The translations under genes were made by a program, and so were the position numbers. A model generated the notes under the pieces. It did no database searches and was not told the DNA's origin. It worked only from the letters and a program-made list of their open reading frames with translations. From Chloropicon primus (Eukaryota > Chlorophyta > Chloropicophyceae > Chloropicales > Chloropicaceae), in contig CP060755.1 in the NCBI GenBank assembly GCA_023205875.1, positions 1,240,001 to 1,304,000 on the forward strand: a DNA stretch of 64,000 nucleotides. Direction: 5' to 3'. This document shows, piece after piece, positions 51,040 to 61,101 of the stretch (position 1 is its first letter; each line of letters opens with the position of its first letter).

Positions 51040-51348
51040 CGTTAAAAACTCCCCTTATCCATTGGAAGCAAACTCTCCCTCCCTCCCATCACCATCATTA
51101 GTGAGGAGGAGAGAAGGACAAGGAAGGACAATACAATCGCTCCCTGGGAGGCGAAGGTGTGAATAATAACGAACGCCAAGGGAGAGGCTGGCGTGCCACC
51201 AAAGAGGTCGATCGTCTCTCCACCTTTCGGTCGGTACCGGGACTGCCTGGGTTTCGTCCCAAAGGACGCTCCTCAGATCGAAGGGCAACGTGAGCGTTTT
51301 GCAGGGCAGGGCAATTGAAATGGTGAGGTTCGACCTGCCACTGTGAGG
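51040..51348. promoter_or_regulatory. Divergent promoter region, TIC40 / COQ2
   Basis: A 309-bp region between divergent start codons. No gene, clear TATA box or repeat is visible. Both promoters must lie here. Confidence 0.4.
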
Positions 51349-52515
51349 ATGTTGCTGCGGGCGAGCGGGAATTGCGCAAGGAGGGCACTGCTGGGCGCGG
51401 GTGCGCCAGCGACAGGTGCTCTCGGAGCTCTGACCTGTTGGAGCGCGGGGCAGGAGCCGAACCTGCAGATCACCACCACCACCACCACCACCACCACCAA
51501 GGAGCAACAGCGTTGGGAGCAACTGTGGCGCCCGATGTTCTCCTTCGGCCAGCAGCGCTCTCGCTCCGTGCACGGCGGGGCTGGGGGAAGCGATCTCCCG
51601 AAGAAGGAGGAGGGGCCGAAGCACTGGACAAGTCGGCTACCGCCTTCCGTCTCGCCGTATGCCAAGCTGATGCGCCTGGACAAACCCATAGGAAGCTGGC
51701 TGCTGGCTTGGCCAAGCTTCTGGTCGATTGCTCTGGCTGCGAACCCAGGTTCGCTTCCAGATTTGCACATGATCGCCTTGTTCGGCTCTGGTGCAGTCCT
51801 GCTTCGGGGAGCGGGGTGCACCATAAACGATCTTTGGGACAGAGATCTGGACTCGAAGGTGGAGAGGACCAGGCAGCGCCCTCTTGCTGCCAAGGAGGTC
51901 AGTCCAGCGGCTGCGGTCGCCTTCCTTGGGGCCCATCTCTCCCTAGGCCTGGGCATACTGCTGCAGCTGAACAATTTTTCTCAGCTCCTGGGCGCAGCCT
52001 CCCTGCCTCTGGTCGTGGCGTATCCTCTCATGAAGCGAATCACAAATTGGCCTCAGGCCGTCCTGGGCTTGACAATCAACTGGGGGGCTCTGTTGGGCTG
52101 GTCGGCCGTGCACGGCAGCCTCGATCCTACCGTGACCTTGCCCCTTTACCTGTCCGGAGTCGCCTGGACACTGGTTTACGACACGATATATGCGCACCAG
52201 GATAAAGTAGATGACGTGAAAGTGGGAATCAAGTCCACGGCTCTTCACTTTGGCCAGAGCAACAAGCAATGGCTCTCTGTGTTCGCACTCCTGCATGGCC
52301 TCAGTCTCGCCACCGTTGGGTACTTTGGCGACCTCGGCTCCATCTTTTACGCAACATCGGCGCTCGGCACCTCGTCCCTGCTTTGGAAAATTCACACGAT
52401 AAACTTGGATAACCCCAAAGAATGCATGGACGCGTTCGTGCAAAACAAGTGGTACGGGGCTCTGGTATTCTCGGGCATTGCCATGGACAAAGTCGCTTCC
52501 CCTCTGCTTTCATAA
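51349..52515 (+). CDS. COQ2: 4-Hydroxybenzoate polyprenyltransferase (COQ2)
   Basis: From ATG 51349, 388 residues. The enzyme attaches the polyprenyl tail to 4-hydroxybenzoate in the inner mitochondrial membrane for ubiquinone. The two Asp-rich Mg-prenyl-PP sites are NDLWDRDLDSKVERTRQRP (near 161-179) and YDTIYAHQDKVDDVKVG (near 277-293). About eight hydrophobic segments are seen. The N-terminal 100 residues are a presequence with an unusual run of nine Thr coded by ACC repeats (51472-51499). The nearby RLDKPIGSWLLAWPSFWS block is typical of the family. Confidence 0.94.
   Translation: MLLRASGNCARRALLGAGAPATGALGALTCWSAGQEPNLQITTTTTTTTTKEQQRWEQLWRPMFSFGQQRSRSVHGGAGGSDLPKKEEGPKHWTSRLPPSVSPYAKLMRLDKPIGSWLLAWPSFWSIALAANPGSLPDLHMIALFGSGAVLLRGAGCTINDLWDRDLDSKVERTRQRPLAAKEVSPAAAVAFLGAHLSLGLGILLQLNNFSQLLGAASLPLVVAYPLMKRITNWPQAVLGLTINWGALLGWSAVHGSLDPTVTLPLYLSGVAWTLVYDTIYAHQDKVDDVKVGIKSTALHFGQSNKQWLSVFALLHGLSLATVGYFGDLGSIFYATSALGTSSLLWKIHTINLDNPKECMDAFVQNKWYGALVFSGIAMDKVASPLLS
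51470..51499 (+). repeat. ACC trinucleotide repeat coding poly-Thr in COQ2 presequence
   Basis: Nine or ten ACC/ACCA-phase codons give a Thr run within the predicted targeting region. It is outside the catalytic domain, so length change would be tolerated. Confidence 0.9.
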
Positions 52516-52685
52516 TTATCGTATTTCTTTTGTAATTGTACACACATAAACCGAGAGAGTCCGTCTCGCCTGCCTCTCTCTTGATCAGGGCCTCCCCTGG
52601 CTTCCCAATTTCTAGTCGGCTCTCAGCAGGGAAGTGAGGCAGCAAGCCGAGGGAAAGAGAAGAGGACGGGTGGGGAGGACGACTC

Positions 52686-52973
52686 ATGACGGGGGAGGGC
52701 GGGAACACGTACACGTTCGTCCTTGAGGACGAGGACCACACGATAGGGGCGACGCTTGTTGACGTTCTGAACCAGAGGGGGGACGTGGTCTTCGCGGGTT
52801 ACACCATTCCACACCCTTCGGAGAGGAAGGTGCAGCTCTGCGTCCAGACGAACGGGGAGATTTCGCCGCAACAGGCTTTGGCGGCAGCTGCCGAAAGTCT
52901 TTCGAGCATGTGCGCTTCCACGAAGGTTGAGTTAGAACGCAGCCTGACCGCCTTCAAAGAGAGTTTGAGTTGA
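52686..52973 (+). CDS. RPAC2: RNA polymerase I/III subunit AC19
   Basis: A 95-residue protein with the RPB11/AC19 pattern: NTYTFVLEDEDHTIGATLVDVL, VVFAGYTIPHPSERKVQLCVQT and a C-terminal helix. It dimerises with AC40 to start assembly of RNA polymerases I and III. TIPHPSE is characteristic of AC19 rather than RPB11. It is intronless and follows COQ2 by 170 bp on the same strand. Confidence 0.94.
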   Translation: MTGEGGNTYTFVLEDEDHTIGATLVDVLNQRGDVVFAGYTIPHPSERKVQLCVQTNGEISPQQALAAAAESLSSMCASTKVELERSLTAFKESLS

Positions 52974-53130
52974 GCGTGGGATCGGGGAGGCTGAGCGGAA
53001 CAGGGGGAGATTGGGAGAGGGAGTCCTCACTCTGCGTTGCGACTGCAATTTCAAAGGAATATGGTACAGAGTGCATTACAGTAATAAAGGGTTTGGGTGC
53101 AGAGATCATTTGAAAGAGTAGCCTCGTCGA

Positions 53131-54408
53131 TCATACTTTCTCAGCGTACCTGTACTTGGCGCTCCTGCTCCTCGGGTTGGTCTCTGCTTCCTCCTCCTCC
53201 GCCACGAAAGGCTTTCTTCTCCGCAGGCGGAGGGTCACCTCCTCCTCTTCCTCGTCCGGAGCTCGAACCCCGGTGTACCTTTCCAGCTTGCTCACACGGT
53301 CGCCCCTCCCTTCCACTCTTCCAGAGCACCGAGAAAAGGTCTTTTTGATCCTTCTGTCCTCGAGGCTGTGAAAGCTAATGACACCGATTGTGCCTCCCGG
53401 GTTGAGGGAGTCGATCATAGCAGGCAGAGCCGTGTCGATTGCCTCCAGCTCGCTGTTGACCTCTATTCTGATGGCCTGAAACGCTCGCGTGGCCGGGTGG
53501 ATGCTTTTGACGCCCTTGGCCTTCTTCTTCCTGGCGCTTCTCGTGGTGTTGGAAATCAGTTCCGCCAGCTGCAGCGTCGTGTCGATGCTTCGTTCGGCCC
53601 TCACCGTGACCACCGACCTCGCGATCCTCTTCCACAGGCGCTCCTCTCCGTAATCGCGGAGTATCCTCCCCAGCTCCTGCTCCGAGTACCGATTGACCAC
53701 CTCCCAAGCGGAGACTGGGGAGTCTGGGTCCATACGCATATCAAGCGGCCCGGATCTCATGAAGCTAAAACCCCTCTCGTCCCTGTCTATCTGCATGGAA
53801 GACACCCCGAGGTCCGCCAGGATGCCATCGACGCCCCCTTGGAAGCCCCGCTCCCGTAGCCTTCCCGAGACCAAGGACTCGTACTGCCGAAAATTACCAT
53901 GCACCAGCTCCACCTTGGACCCGAACTTGGGTTGCAACCTCTTCCTGGCCAGCTCCAGCGCAGCTGGGTCCGCATCGATCCCAACGTAAAGCTCCAGCTC
54001 GGGGTGCTGCTGGAGGATGTTAGCCGCGTGGCCTGCTGCTCCCAACGTCGCGTCCACGAAGACCCGAAGAGCTTTCCCCTCGAAGCTCTGCAGGACTTCC
54101 CTCAGCAGAACGGGCACGTGATGGCCGTAATCCTTCTCCTTCGCGTACCCGCTGCCCGTTGCGAGGGTGGTCCCAGCGACAGGGCCCGTGCTCTCGGCGA
54201 AAGAGGCGTCCCCTTCCTTTGCCCGACTCCGAGGCTCTCCTCCAGCGGAGCACCCCGTGGTCCGGGTTGCAAAGCCCCTCGACTTGTGCAGCCTCCCCAG
54301 TGCAATCGAAGGCTCGCCCCTCCCGATCCCCCCCTTTGGTCGGCACCGGGGCCGTCGCACCGTCGCTAAGGGTCGCGCAAGCTCCCTGAGGTGGCTCAAA
54401 CCGGACAT
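53131..54408 (-). CDS. RsmH (MraW) 16S rRNA m4C1402 methyltransferase, plastid-type
   Basis: The first ATG with a transit-like sequence is 54408 (MSGLSHLRELARP), giving 425 residues; the frame is open about 60 codons further 5'. RsmH signatures are clear: HVPVLLREVLQSFE, FVDATLGAAGHA, GVDGILADLGVSSMQID, RGFSFMRSGPLDMRMD, the HPATRAFQAIRIEVN block and GVISFHSLEDRRIKK. It methylates N4 of cytidine in small-subunit rRNA. Residues 1-100 are a basic presequence. It converges on AC19 with 157 bp between stops. Confidence 0.93.
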   Translation of the reverse strand: MSGLSHLRELARPLATVRRPRCRPKGGIGRGEPSIALGRLHKSRGFATRTTGCSAGGEPRSRAKEGDASFAESTGPVAGTTLATGSGYAKEKDYGHHVPVLLREVLQSFEGKALRVFVDATLGAAGHAANILQQHPELELYVGIDADPAALELARKRLQPKFGSKVELVHGNFRQYESLVSGRLRERGFQGGVDGILADLGVSSMQIDRDERGFSFMRSGPLDMRMDPDSPVSAWEVVNRYSEQELGRILRDYGEERLWKRIARSVVTVRAERSIDTTLQLAELISNTTRSARKKKAKGVKSIHPATRAFQAIRIEVNSELEAIDTALPAMIDSLNPGGTIGVISFHSLEDRRIKKTFSRCSGRVEGRGDRVSKLERYTGVRAPDEEEEEVTLRLRRRKPFVAEEEEAETNPRSRSAKYRYAEKV

Positions 54409-54871
54409 TGCCTCCCTCCTCGGCCGCCCAGAGCCAGGACTCAGCCTAGTTGACGACGACGAGCCGCTCCTCGAGCAATTGTGACGAACTAGACAACAAC
54501 AATTGCTTTTTGCTTTTTGGAACGGATGGTTGGGTTCACTTTTTCGTGGGTGGATCGGTGCCAAGATTGACCTAACTATATACATTACACACTTTTGATT
54601 CTAACTTCGCTACAATGCTACTGCTTTGCTTTTTGCTTTACGCTTGCTGCTTCTGCATTCATTCTTTTGCTTCGCTCCACCGCCGTGTGGGCCGCCGTCG
54701 TCGTTTGGTATGGGTTGTGTGTGTGTTTACCACCAGAAGCAAAGACGCAGGTCCTCAGGCTTGTCTACAGTGGCGGTCTCATGCCTACAAAAAGAATTCT
54801 CGCTGCCTCTTAAAGCCTACCCTGGGCCAAGGCTTTTGAGCTAAAAAAAAGGCAACCCCCCCCGTCTTCGA
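54409..54871. other. Intergenic region, RsmH / coiled-coil gene
   Basis: Both neighbours are on the minus strand. The 463-bp stretch should hold the RsmH promoter and the 3' UTR of the coiled-coil gene. It is richer in A and T than the flanks, with repeated TGCTTTT units (54505-54655). No gene is supported. Confidence 0.5.
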
Positions 54872-55210
54872 CTACGACGCCTGAAAGGGAAAGGGCAGAG
54901 TTCTCTGCTGGAGGAGCTCTTCCTTTTGCTCGTTCAGGACCTGCTCGACTTTGTCCAAGTCTATTTGAGTCAAGACGTCAAAGAGGGACTGGACAGCTTG
55001 CAGCCTGCTCTTCATGTTTTCCCGCACTCTTTCCAAGATGTCGGTCCTCTGCATGAGCAGTTCCAGCACCCTCTTCTCTCCGTCCAAAAACTCTTTGGCT
55101 GACACTTCAATTTGCTTCAAAAGCTCCTGATTCTTCTTCAGCTGCTCCAGTATGTCCTCCCTGTGAACAAATTGGAAGGCAGAGGCGCGCGGTTCGACCG
55201 GGGGATCCAT
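54872..55210 (-). CDS. Small coiled-coil protein, unrecognised
   Basis: A 112-residue frame starting at ATG 55210. Residues about 15-105 form one long charged helix with heptads (DILEQLKKNQELLKQIEVS, RTDILERVRENMKSRLQAV). It may be a subunit of a larger helical complex. No family is recognised. Codon use is like that of its neighbours and the start is preceded by a normal intergenic region, which supports it as a gene. Confidence 0.65.
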   Translation of the reverse strand: MDPPVEPRASAFQFVHREDILEQLKKNQELLKQIEVSAKEFLDGEKRVLELLMQRTDILERVRENMKSRLQAVQSLFDVLTQIDLDKVEQVLNEQKEELLQQRTLPFPFQAS

Positions 55211-56213
55211 AAGTGAAAGCCCCTTCCGTTGGAGGCGAACGGGGGCCTCTGAGGTTCTCCAAGGAAGGACTGGTCACAGCAAGCACTCGTTCCGTCTCCA
55301 CGGAACCACGTTCAGACAGCACGAACCGTCGTATACCGCCTCGCTATAGCCTTCGAAGACCTCGTCGCATCACTCCACAGCTCTTTTGGGCACGGTCGCC
55401 CGCATTCCTCTCAGAATCGACGTCAAGCTCACCGCCCGCACCACCCATCGATCCTTTGCCCGTGCATCAACTCGCTGTATACGATTGCACACCATGCACC
55501 GTGGTGTTGTTGGACGATGCTTGTCGTTGGATGATGCTCCCCAACAACATCGCCTTATAACACCTATGGTACCATCATCATCAAGTCATCAAGGAAGGTA
55601 GGTGAGGTAGGTAGGTCCTCGCGCTACATAGGCTCTATCAACACTGCTTAGCCTCAGGAAGAAAAGTCCCAGGAAACAGCCGCCGTGGTATATCCCTTGT
55701 TACTGCCTATAAGAGCCATAGCCTATAGCCATAGAATAGAATTCTACAGCTCGGCTTATTCTACAGCTCGGCTTATTCTACAGCTCGGCTTATTCTACAG
55801 CTCGGCTTATTCTACAGCTCGGCTTATTATACAGCTCGGCTATTTTTAAAAAGGGAATGAATTTCAGCTGAGGTGGTGGTGATAAGGATCCACTCTGATC
55901 TTGGACAAACGCAAAACGGACAGAACGGACTGAAAGGCAGGACCTTGGCCCAGTTCAAGGAAGGTTGTTCCCGCAAGGAGGGGGCGGTGCCTGGGTGGGC
56001 CCCGTCTTTGGTGGGGGGGGTCGAGGGGTCCGTCGGTCTTGTGTCCCTGCGTCCCTGGGAGAGAGCGCAGCGCTGGTGGTGGTGGTGACGCGAAGGTGGG
56101 GCCCGCCCTCCAGAGAGAGAGGGGGGGGGAGCAAGGTGCAGGGGGGGAAGGCGCGTCGCCCATGAGGTAAAGGCTAGAAGGTTCCGGCGGATCCCGTTGG
56201 TCGAGTTGGAGAC
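55211..56213. other. 1 kb non-coding region with minisatellite
   Basis: This is the longest gene-free stretch of the window. It contains GTAGGT repeats (55598-55615), a run of CATAGCC/CTATAGCC units (55705-55735), the 17-bp minisatellite described separately, and a purine-rich part leading to the next gene. Divergent promoters of the flanking genes must be included. Base composition at 55600-55860 is more AT-rich than the surroundings. No tRNA or protein gene was recognised. Confidence 0.6.
55742..55843. repeat. 17-bp minisatellite, six copies
   Basis: Six tandem copies of a 17-bp unit, TTCTACAGCTCGGCTTA, the last with one or two changes (TTATACAGC...). Copies 1-5 are identical as read. It follows a CATAG-rich stretch. 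It codes for nothing obvious. The near-perfect identity implies recent expansion. Confidence 0.95.
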
Positions 56214-56849
56214 ATGGATTCTGAATACGAGTACTCTTACTCGGACGAGGTGCAATCTTACTCGGACGACTTCGAGGACGAGGACGACCCGGCAAACTCT
56301 GGGCGGTCTACGACGACGGGGGATCTCGCGGGCGATCCCACCTCTCCTCCCCGTGAACCCGTCAGCGACTGGGCGCTTCCCCCGGCCCTGGCATCCCGCC
56401 TCTTGGACCGTATCAGGAGGAGGAGCGAGGACTACTACGACGAGGACTACGATGACGATGTTGTTGGCCAGGAGGAAACCTCTGTGACCTACGCCGCGCT
56501 CCTGCCGAACATCGAGTCCTGGTCTGGGGGAGAGGGCCACGCCTCGGTCGGCCGTGTGTGTGCGCGGGAGGGCCACGACGACGGCGTCGTCGTTGCGCGC
56601 AAGCACCTCCTCGACCGCCTGGCCATCGAGAGCCTCACCCTGAGCATGCGAAACTACAGGGCCGAGGAGGGCAACGACCTGCTGGTCCCGAAGGCGGACG
56701 TCGCCTGCGGCCTCCGGAGGATGCTCGGGGTGGTCGAGAGGAAACTGAGCGAGAGGCTCCCGGACGAGGCGATCGAGGCGTTGTATGACCCGATCCTCCT
56801 CGTCGGGCGGCTGGCGAGGTTCCTGGCGAGGGGGACACCCGTGGTGTGA
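56214..56849 (+). CDS. Acidic hypothetical protein
   Basis: A 211-residue frame from ATG 56214. The N-terminal 90 residues are acidic and rich in Asp, Glu, Tyr and Ser (EYEYSYSDEVQSYSDDFED, then SEDYYDEDYDDD). Residues about 110-205 are an ordered helical domain (ARKHLLDRLAIESLTLSMRNY, GLRRMLGVVERKLSERL, LVGRLARFL). No family, signal or membrane segment is recognised. The TyrAsp/Glu pattern could be a tyrosine-sulfation or calcium-binding region, but that is speculation. Codon use is normal for the window. Confidence 0.7.
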   Translation: MDSEYEYSYSDEVQSYSDDFEDEDDPANSGRSTTTGDLAGDPTSPPREPVSDWALPPALASRLLDRIRRRSEDYYDEDYDDDVVGQEETSVTYAALLPNIESWSGGEGHASVGRVCAREGHDDGVVVARKHLLDRLAIESLTLSMRNYRAEEGNDLLVPKADVACGLRRMLGVVERKLSERLPDEAIEALYDPILLVGRLARFLARGTPVV

Positions 56850-57251
56850 GAAGAGGGCGTGAAGCGGGGTTGTTTGGATTTGGATTTGTATGTATAGTAC
56901 CCGGCGTGTAATGTATGTAGAGTAGAGCAGAGAGCAGGACAATGTAGCGATGAGAGAGGGGGACGACGGACTCGTTCTCGGGCCAAGACTCGATCTTGGC
57001 TGTCCCCTCCCCGTGAAGGTGAAGGCGAAATTGCTTCTCCCTCCATTTTTCCCGCTCCTCGAAAAATTCGAATTTCCCGCCTTCCCGCCTTTCCCGCCTC
57101 GTTTTGGATTTTGGGCTTGGCGCGCGCTGGAGATTGGGGAAGAGAGGTCCGACTCGGCGCGACCACTTGGAGCGTTCCCAGTCACGCTCACGTTGTGCGA
57201 CCGTCGGCCCCACGAGCTTTTAGGTTGGTTTTCAAAGGTTTTCGAAACAAG
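56850..57251. other. Intergenic region
   Basis: A 402-bp stretch between two plus-strand genes. It begins with TGTATG/TGTAA-type elements (56885-56945) that may mark the 3' end of the acidic-protein gene, and then the promoter of the next gene. Nothing else is seen. Confidence 0.4.
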
Positions 57252-58899
57252 ATGGTGGCGAGCACGGAAGTGGTGAACGCCTTGCAGCCGGAGGGCGCGC
57301 TGTTCGAGATGGCGAGGGAGATGCAAAAGCAAGAGGAGGCCTCCCAGTGTGGCGCCACTGGGAGGGAGCTCGAGTCCCCGGCCCCGAGGGCCGAAAGCGG
57401 GATCGTGCACTGCCCCGTCACCACCACGTCCAAGACGCGGCCTTTCACGGTGAACGATGAGAGCATAGAACTAAGGTGGGTGCCCCGCCGCGATCGATCG
57501 AAGCCCCAACGATCCCCTCCTCCCTCCAACCCCCCTCCTTTTTTTTGTGTGTGCGAGGACATCAGAAGACGACTGACGCTCTCTGTCTCGAACGCACCGC
57601 AGAGCTTACAAGCTGGGCAAAGGCAAGTGCTCGTACAACATGGTCAAGTTGGACTTCTTGCACGAGCTGACGCCGCAGACCAAGTCCTTCAGCGTGGTCG
57701 AGGCGAACCAGGTGAGGCAGAGCCAGGACGAGGAGACCGCCGAGAGCAGCCTCAGGTACGAGCTCACCCTGAACAACGGCTCCAAAATCCTTCTCAACGT
57801 TTACGTGGTGTACTCCGTCCCGGACGAGGCCACCAAGGACGGCGACGAGGACTGCTACACGTGGAAGCTCGTGAAGAGGGGGTACTGCAAGAGGGGCTGC
57901 AAGGGGCCGATCCTGAGGGCCATCCAGAGGTTCGGCAAGCTCGGCAGGAGGTGCAGCGAGATCTGGAGCAGCACCAACTACAGGAGCGTCAAGCAGCTCC
58001 ACGACCAGGCGGCGAACTCCAAGGACCACCGCTTCCTGTTCATCTCGATCGACGAGGCTTGCACCCACGTCGCCATGGGGGACAAGAAGACCAGGTTCAG
58101 GCTGCTCTTCGGCGTGGACGACGCCAGGACGGGCAAGAAGATAGGGTCCGCGGTGTCCGCCCCCATCAGGGTCCTCGCGAACAACGACGCCCCAAACGGG
58201 GCGGCCTACATCAACATGCCCATCCCCCTGACGGAGAACTGGGAGGGCTGGAGGTCCCCGCTGGCGGAGAGGCTGAGGAGGTCCTTGGACGCCGCCGCGG
58301 TGCTGGAGGGTCCGCAGACCCCGGACAGCAACGCCGCCGCCGCCGCGGAGAGGGAGGCCGTGCTTGACAGCATCCTTTCCGGCCGCAACGTGAACAAGAG
58401 GGCCCGGGGGTCCGTCGGGGGGAACAAGAAGGCCGCCGTGACCCTCCTCCACCCCAAGAAGAGGGCCAAGCAGCTCGCGGCGGTCGTGACCCCGATCCAC
58501 ACCAAGGTCAAGCTCGAGAAGGGCGAGGTGCTGGAGGGTCCGCAGACCCCGTCCCCGACCTCCATCGAGACGGTGAGGGCGTCCATGACCAACGCCATGG
58601 CCGGGCTGCCCGTGATCCAGCAGGCGGCAGCGACGACCCCTTTGGCGGGGACCCAGGGGCACCCGGCCGCGGCCATGCAGCTCTTCAGCCCCGCGGGCCA
58701 GGTCCCCACGGGCCTCCTCAACGTCCCGATGTTCAGCCCGGTCTCGAACCACCACGTCCAGATCATGGCGACGTATCTGCAGGCGTACATGGCGATGCAG
58801 CAGGCCTCTGGGCTCGGCGGGGTCGGCGTGCAGCAGCCCCAGCAGCAGCAGGCCGCGGGTTCGGGACCAGCCGGCACCGGTACCGCCGAGAAGAAGTGA
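57252..58899 (+). CDS. Probable nuclear/DNA-binding protein, unrecognised fold
   Basis: Two exons, 57252-57475 and 57603-58899 (AG|A restores Arg), give 506 residues. Residues about 70-300 form a well-ordered beta-rich domain: RAYKLGKGKCSYNMVKLDFL, SLRYELTLNNGSKILLNVYV, HRFLFISIDEA and FRLLFGVDDARTG followed by SAPIRVLANND. This strand pattern recalls Ig-fold DNA-binding domains (Rel, Runt or p53 type), with a Cys/Lys-rich patch KRGYCKRGCKG. The rest has two copies of VLEGPQTP, a basic HPKKRAKQL NLS-like motif and a Gln/Ala-rich tail. A transcription factor role is inference; I cannot name the family. Confidence 0.75.
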
Positions 58900-59748
58900 A
58901 CAAGAGAGAGTGAGAGAGAGGCAGGCAGGCGCTCCTCGGAGGGGAGGGGTCGGATGCATTTTTCTGGAGGAGCAATTCAATTCTCCCAGATGAGGGGGTC
59001 GTGGGACCAGCACCCAGGAAATGAGCATCGAGCGGTGAGAGAAAGCGCACTTCCTCGTCGCGCGCGGTGCTGTTTGTAATCATATATTTTATTATCTCCC
59101 CAACAAGAACCCACCACTTGCCCACTTTCACTTCAGCAGCAGAGGAGTCAAGGGAGTCAAGGGAGAGAGGAGGAGTCCCAAGGAGCAGCGAGCGGCTCCA
59201 GATGAAATCGGGGGAATCGCGCAAGGCCTTGGCGCGTGGGGGAACCCGCATCGGTCCATGCCCGACGCCGCGAAACCTCCTCGCCTGCGCACGCTCGGCC
59301 CGGAACTCGCGTTGCTCTTCTGAGTCTGCGCTCGAGCATTATCAGTACGAGCGGGTTCTCCCTTTACACTCATCCTTGCACATGGTAAGAGACTCGCGTT
59401 TACTACACCAGTAGTCTTTGCATCGGAATCTGACCCTGGCATTTTTTTTTGTACATGATTTCACTTTTCCTCAAAAAGGGGCATTATCACAGTTTATGAG
59501 GTCTAACCGAGACGTGATTATTGCTGGTTGAAAACTACATCCAATACCCCCTATTTACTTCACTGTAAATAGAATTTCTGAACGCGGCATTTCTACACGG
59601 AAATCCGCTCCCTTCTTCCTCTCCGGCCACGGCACAAAATTGCTTCTAGAGACGTTAGTTATCCTGGAACCGAGGAACCGAGAGAAAGGGAGGCCATCCC
59701 TCGGTTGCTCCAACTCTGGAGATAGGTAGGAGTTCCAATACCAATACC
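58900..59748. other. Intergenic region, 849 bp
   Basis: Between two plus-strand genes. It has a possible 3' processing area (TTTGTAATCATATATTTTATT at 59069-59089, in two parts), a TCAAGGGAG direct repeat near 59148-59166, and a local AT-rich segment at 59440-59590. Open frames on both strands lack conserved motifs. I see no tRNA-like cloverleaf. The region could hold an unrecognised non-coding RNA, but nothing supports one. Confidence 0.5.
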
Positions 59749-60963
59749 ATGGCGGTGCTGCTGGAGACGTCGAAGGGGGACGTTGTGGTGGATCTCCTGG
59801 TGGATGAGGCCCCCCTGGCGTGCAAGAACTTCCTCAAGTTGTGCAAGATCAAGTACTACAACAACTGCCTGTTCCACAACGTGCAGAAGGACTTCATCCT
59901 GCAGACGGGGGACCCGAGCGGCACGGGGCGGGGGGGTACCTCCCTGAACGGGGTGCTGTACGGGGAGCAGGCCAGGTACTTCGCGGACGAGATCTCCAAG
60001 GAGAGGACGCACGCCAAGGTGGGGACGGTCGCGATGGCGAGCGCGGGGAAGGACCTGAACGCCTCCCAGTTCTACGTGACGGCGGGGGCGAGCCTGGACA
60101 GCTTGGACGGGAAGCACACCATCTTCGGCGAGGTGACCGAGGGCCTCGACGCGGTGGCCCGGATCAACGAGGCGTTCTGCGACGACACGGGGCGGCCGTG
60201 GCAGAACATCAGGATCAGGCACACCGTCGTGCTGGACGACCCGTTCGAGGACCCGCCGGGCCTGGGCGCCCACGTGCCGGAGGGCTCGCCCGCCCTGGCG
60301 AGGGACGAGGGCGACGACCGCCTGGAGGACGACTGGGCGCCCGCGGAGGAGGAGCGGCCGCCAGAGGAGGCGGAGAAGTCGGCGAGGAAGGCGGAGGCCG
60401 AGAGCAGGGCCGTCGTGCTCGAGATGATCGGGGACATGCCCGACGCGGGGGCCAAGGCCGAGGAGAACATCATCTTCGTCTGCAAGCTGAACCCGGTGAC
60501 GTCGGAGGAGGACCTGGAGATCATCTTCTCCAGGTTCGGCAAGATCACGTCCTGCGACGTGATCAAGGACTGGAAGACGGGGGAGAGCCTGTGCTACGCC
60601 TTCGTGGGGTTCGAGACCAAGGCGCAGGCGGAGCAGGCTTACTTCAAGATGGACAACGTCCTGATCGACGACAGGAGGATCCACGTGGACTTCTACCACA
60701 GCATGTACCACCAGTGGCGCAGCCGCAAGAAGGCTGGCGGGGCACCCCCGCCGCCGCCCCAGGCGCCGCCGCGACCCGGGGACCGCGGCGGCGGCGGCGG
60801 CCCGTCCCCCCGGAGGCAGAGGTCCAGGTCGCCGGCGCGGCGAGAAGACGGCGCCAGGGACCACCACCGCCACGAGGGGAGGAGGAGGCACAGACACAGG
60901 CACAGGAGGAGGGGGAACGGGCACGGCGAGGAACGCCGACGCGCCACGAGGTGGGAGGACTGA
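59749..60963 (+). CDS. CYP59/PPIL4-type cyclophilin with RRM
   Basis: A 404-residue intronless protein. The cyclophilin domain (1-165) has MAVLLETSKGDVVVDLLVD, FILQTGDPSGTGRGGTS and ASQFYVTAG. An RRM follows (about 240-320) with NIIFVCKLNPVT (RNP2) and CYAFVGFET (RNP1). The tail is Arg/Ser/His-rich with Pro runs. Plant CYP59 links transcription (RNA polymerase II C-terminal domain) to RNA processing. The zinc knuckle of plant CYP59 is not seen here. It is nuclear by inference. Confidence 0.93.
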   Translation: MAVLLETSKGDVVVDLLVDEAPLACKNFLKLCKIKYYNNCLFHNVQKDFILQTGDPSGTGRGGTSLNGVLYGEQARYFADEISKERTHAKVGTVAMASAGKDLNASQFYVTAGASLDSLDGKHTIFGEVTEGLDAVARINEAFCDDTGRPWQNIRIRHTVVLDDPFEDPPGLGAHVPEGSPALARDEGDDRLEDDWAPAEEERPPEEAEKSARKAEAESRAVVLEMIGDMPDAGAKAEENIIFVCKLNPVTSEEDLEIIFSRFGKITSCDVIKDWKTGESLCYAFVGFETKAQAEQAYFKMDNVLIDDRRIHVDFYHSMYHQWRSRKKAGGAPPPPPQAPPRPGDRGGGGGPSPRRQRSRSPARREDGARDHHRHEGRRRHRHRHRRRGNGHGEERRRATRWED

Positions 60964-61101
60964 GGCCCAAACAGACTTTCTCGTGACGCAAATAATGTAA
61001 TGTACAAAAATATACAAATAATTTATGTATGTGTGTGTGTGTGTGTATGTCGTGCGATGTTGCACTCCTGCTGTGCTGCGCTGCGCGTGCGCGCGCCCGG
61101 C

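Noticed and set aside
59067-59414. Possible small gene in the 849-bp intergenic region
   Set aside because: Frames on both strands are equally long, lack motifs and have unremarkable codon use.
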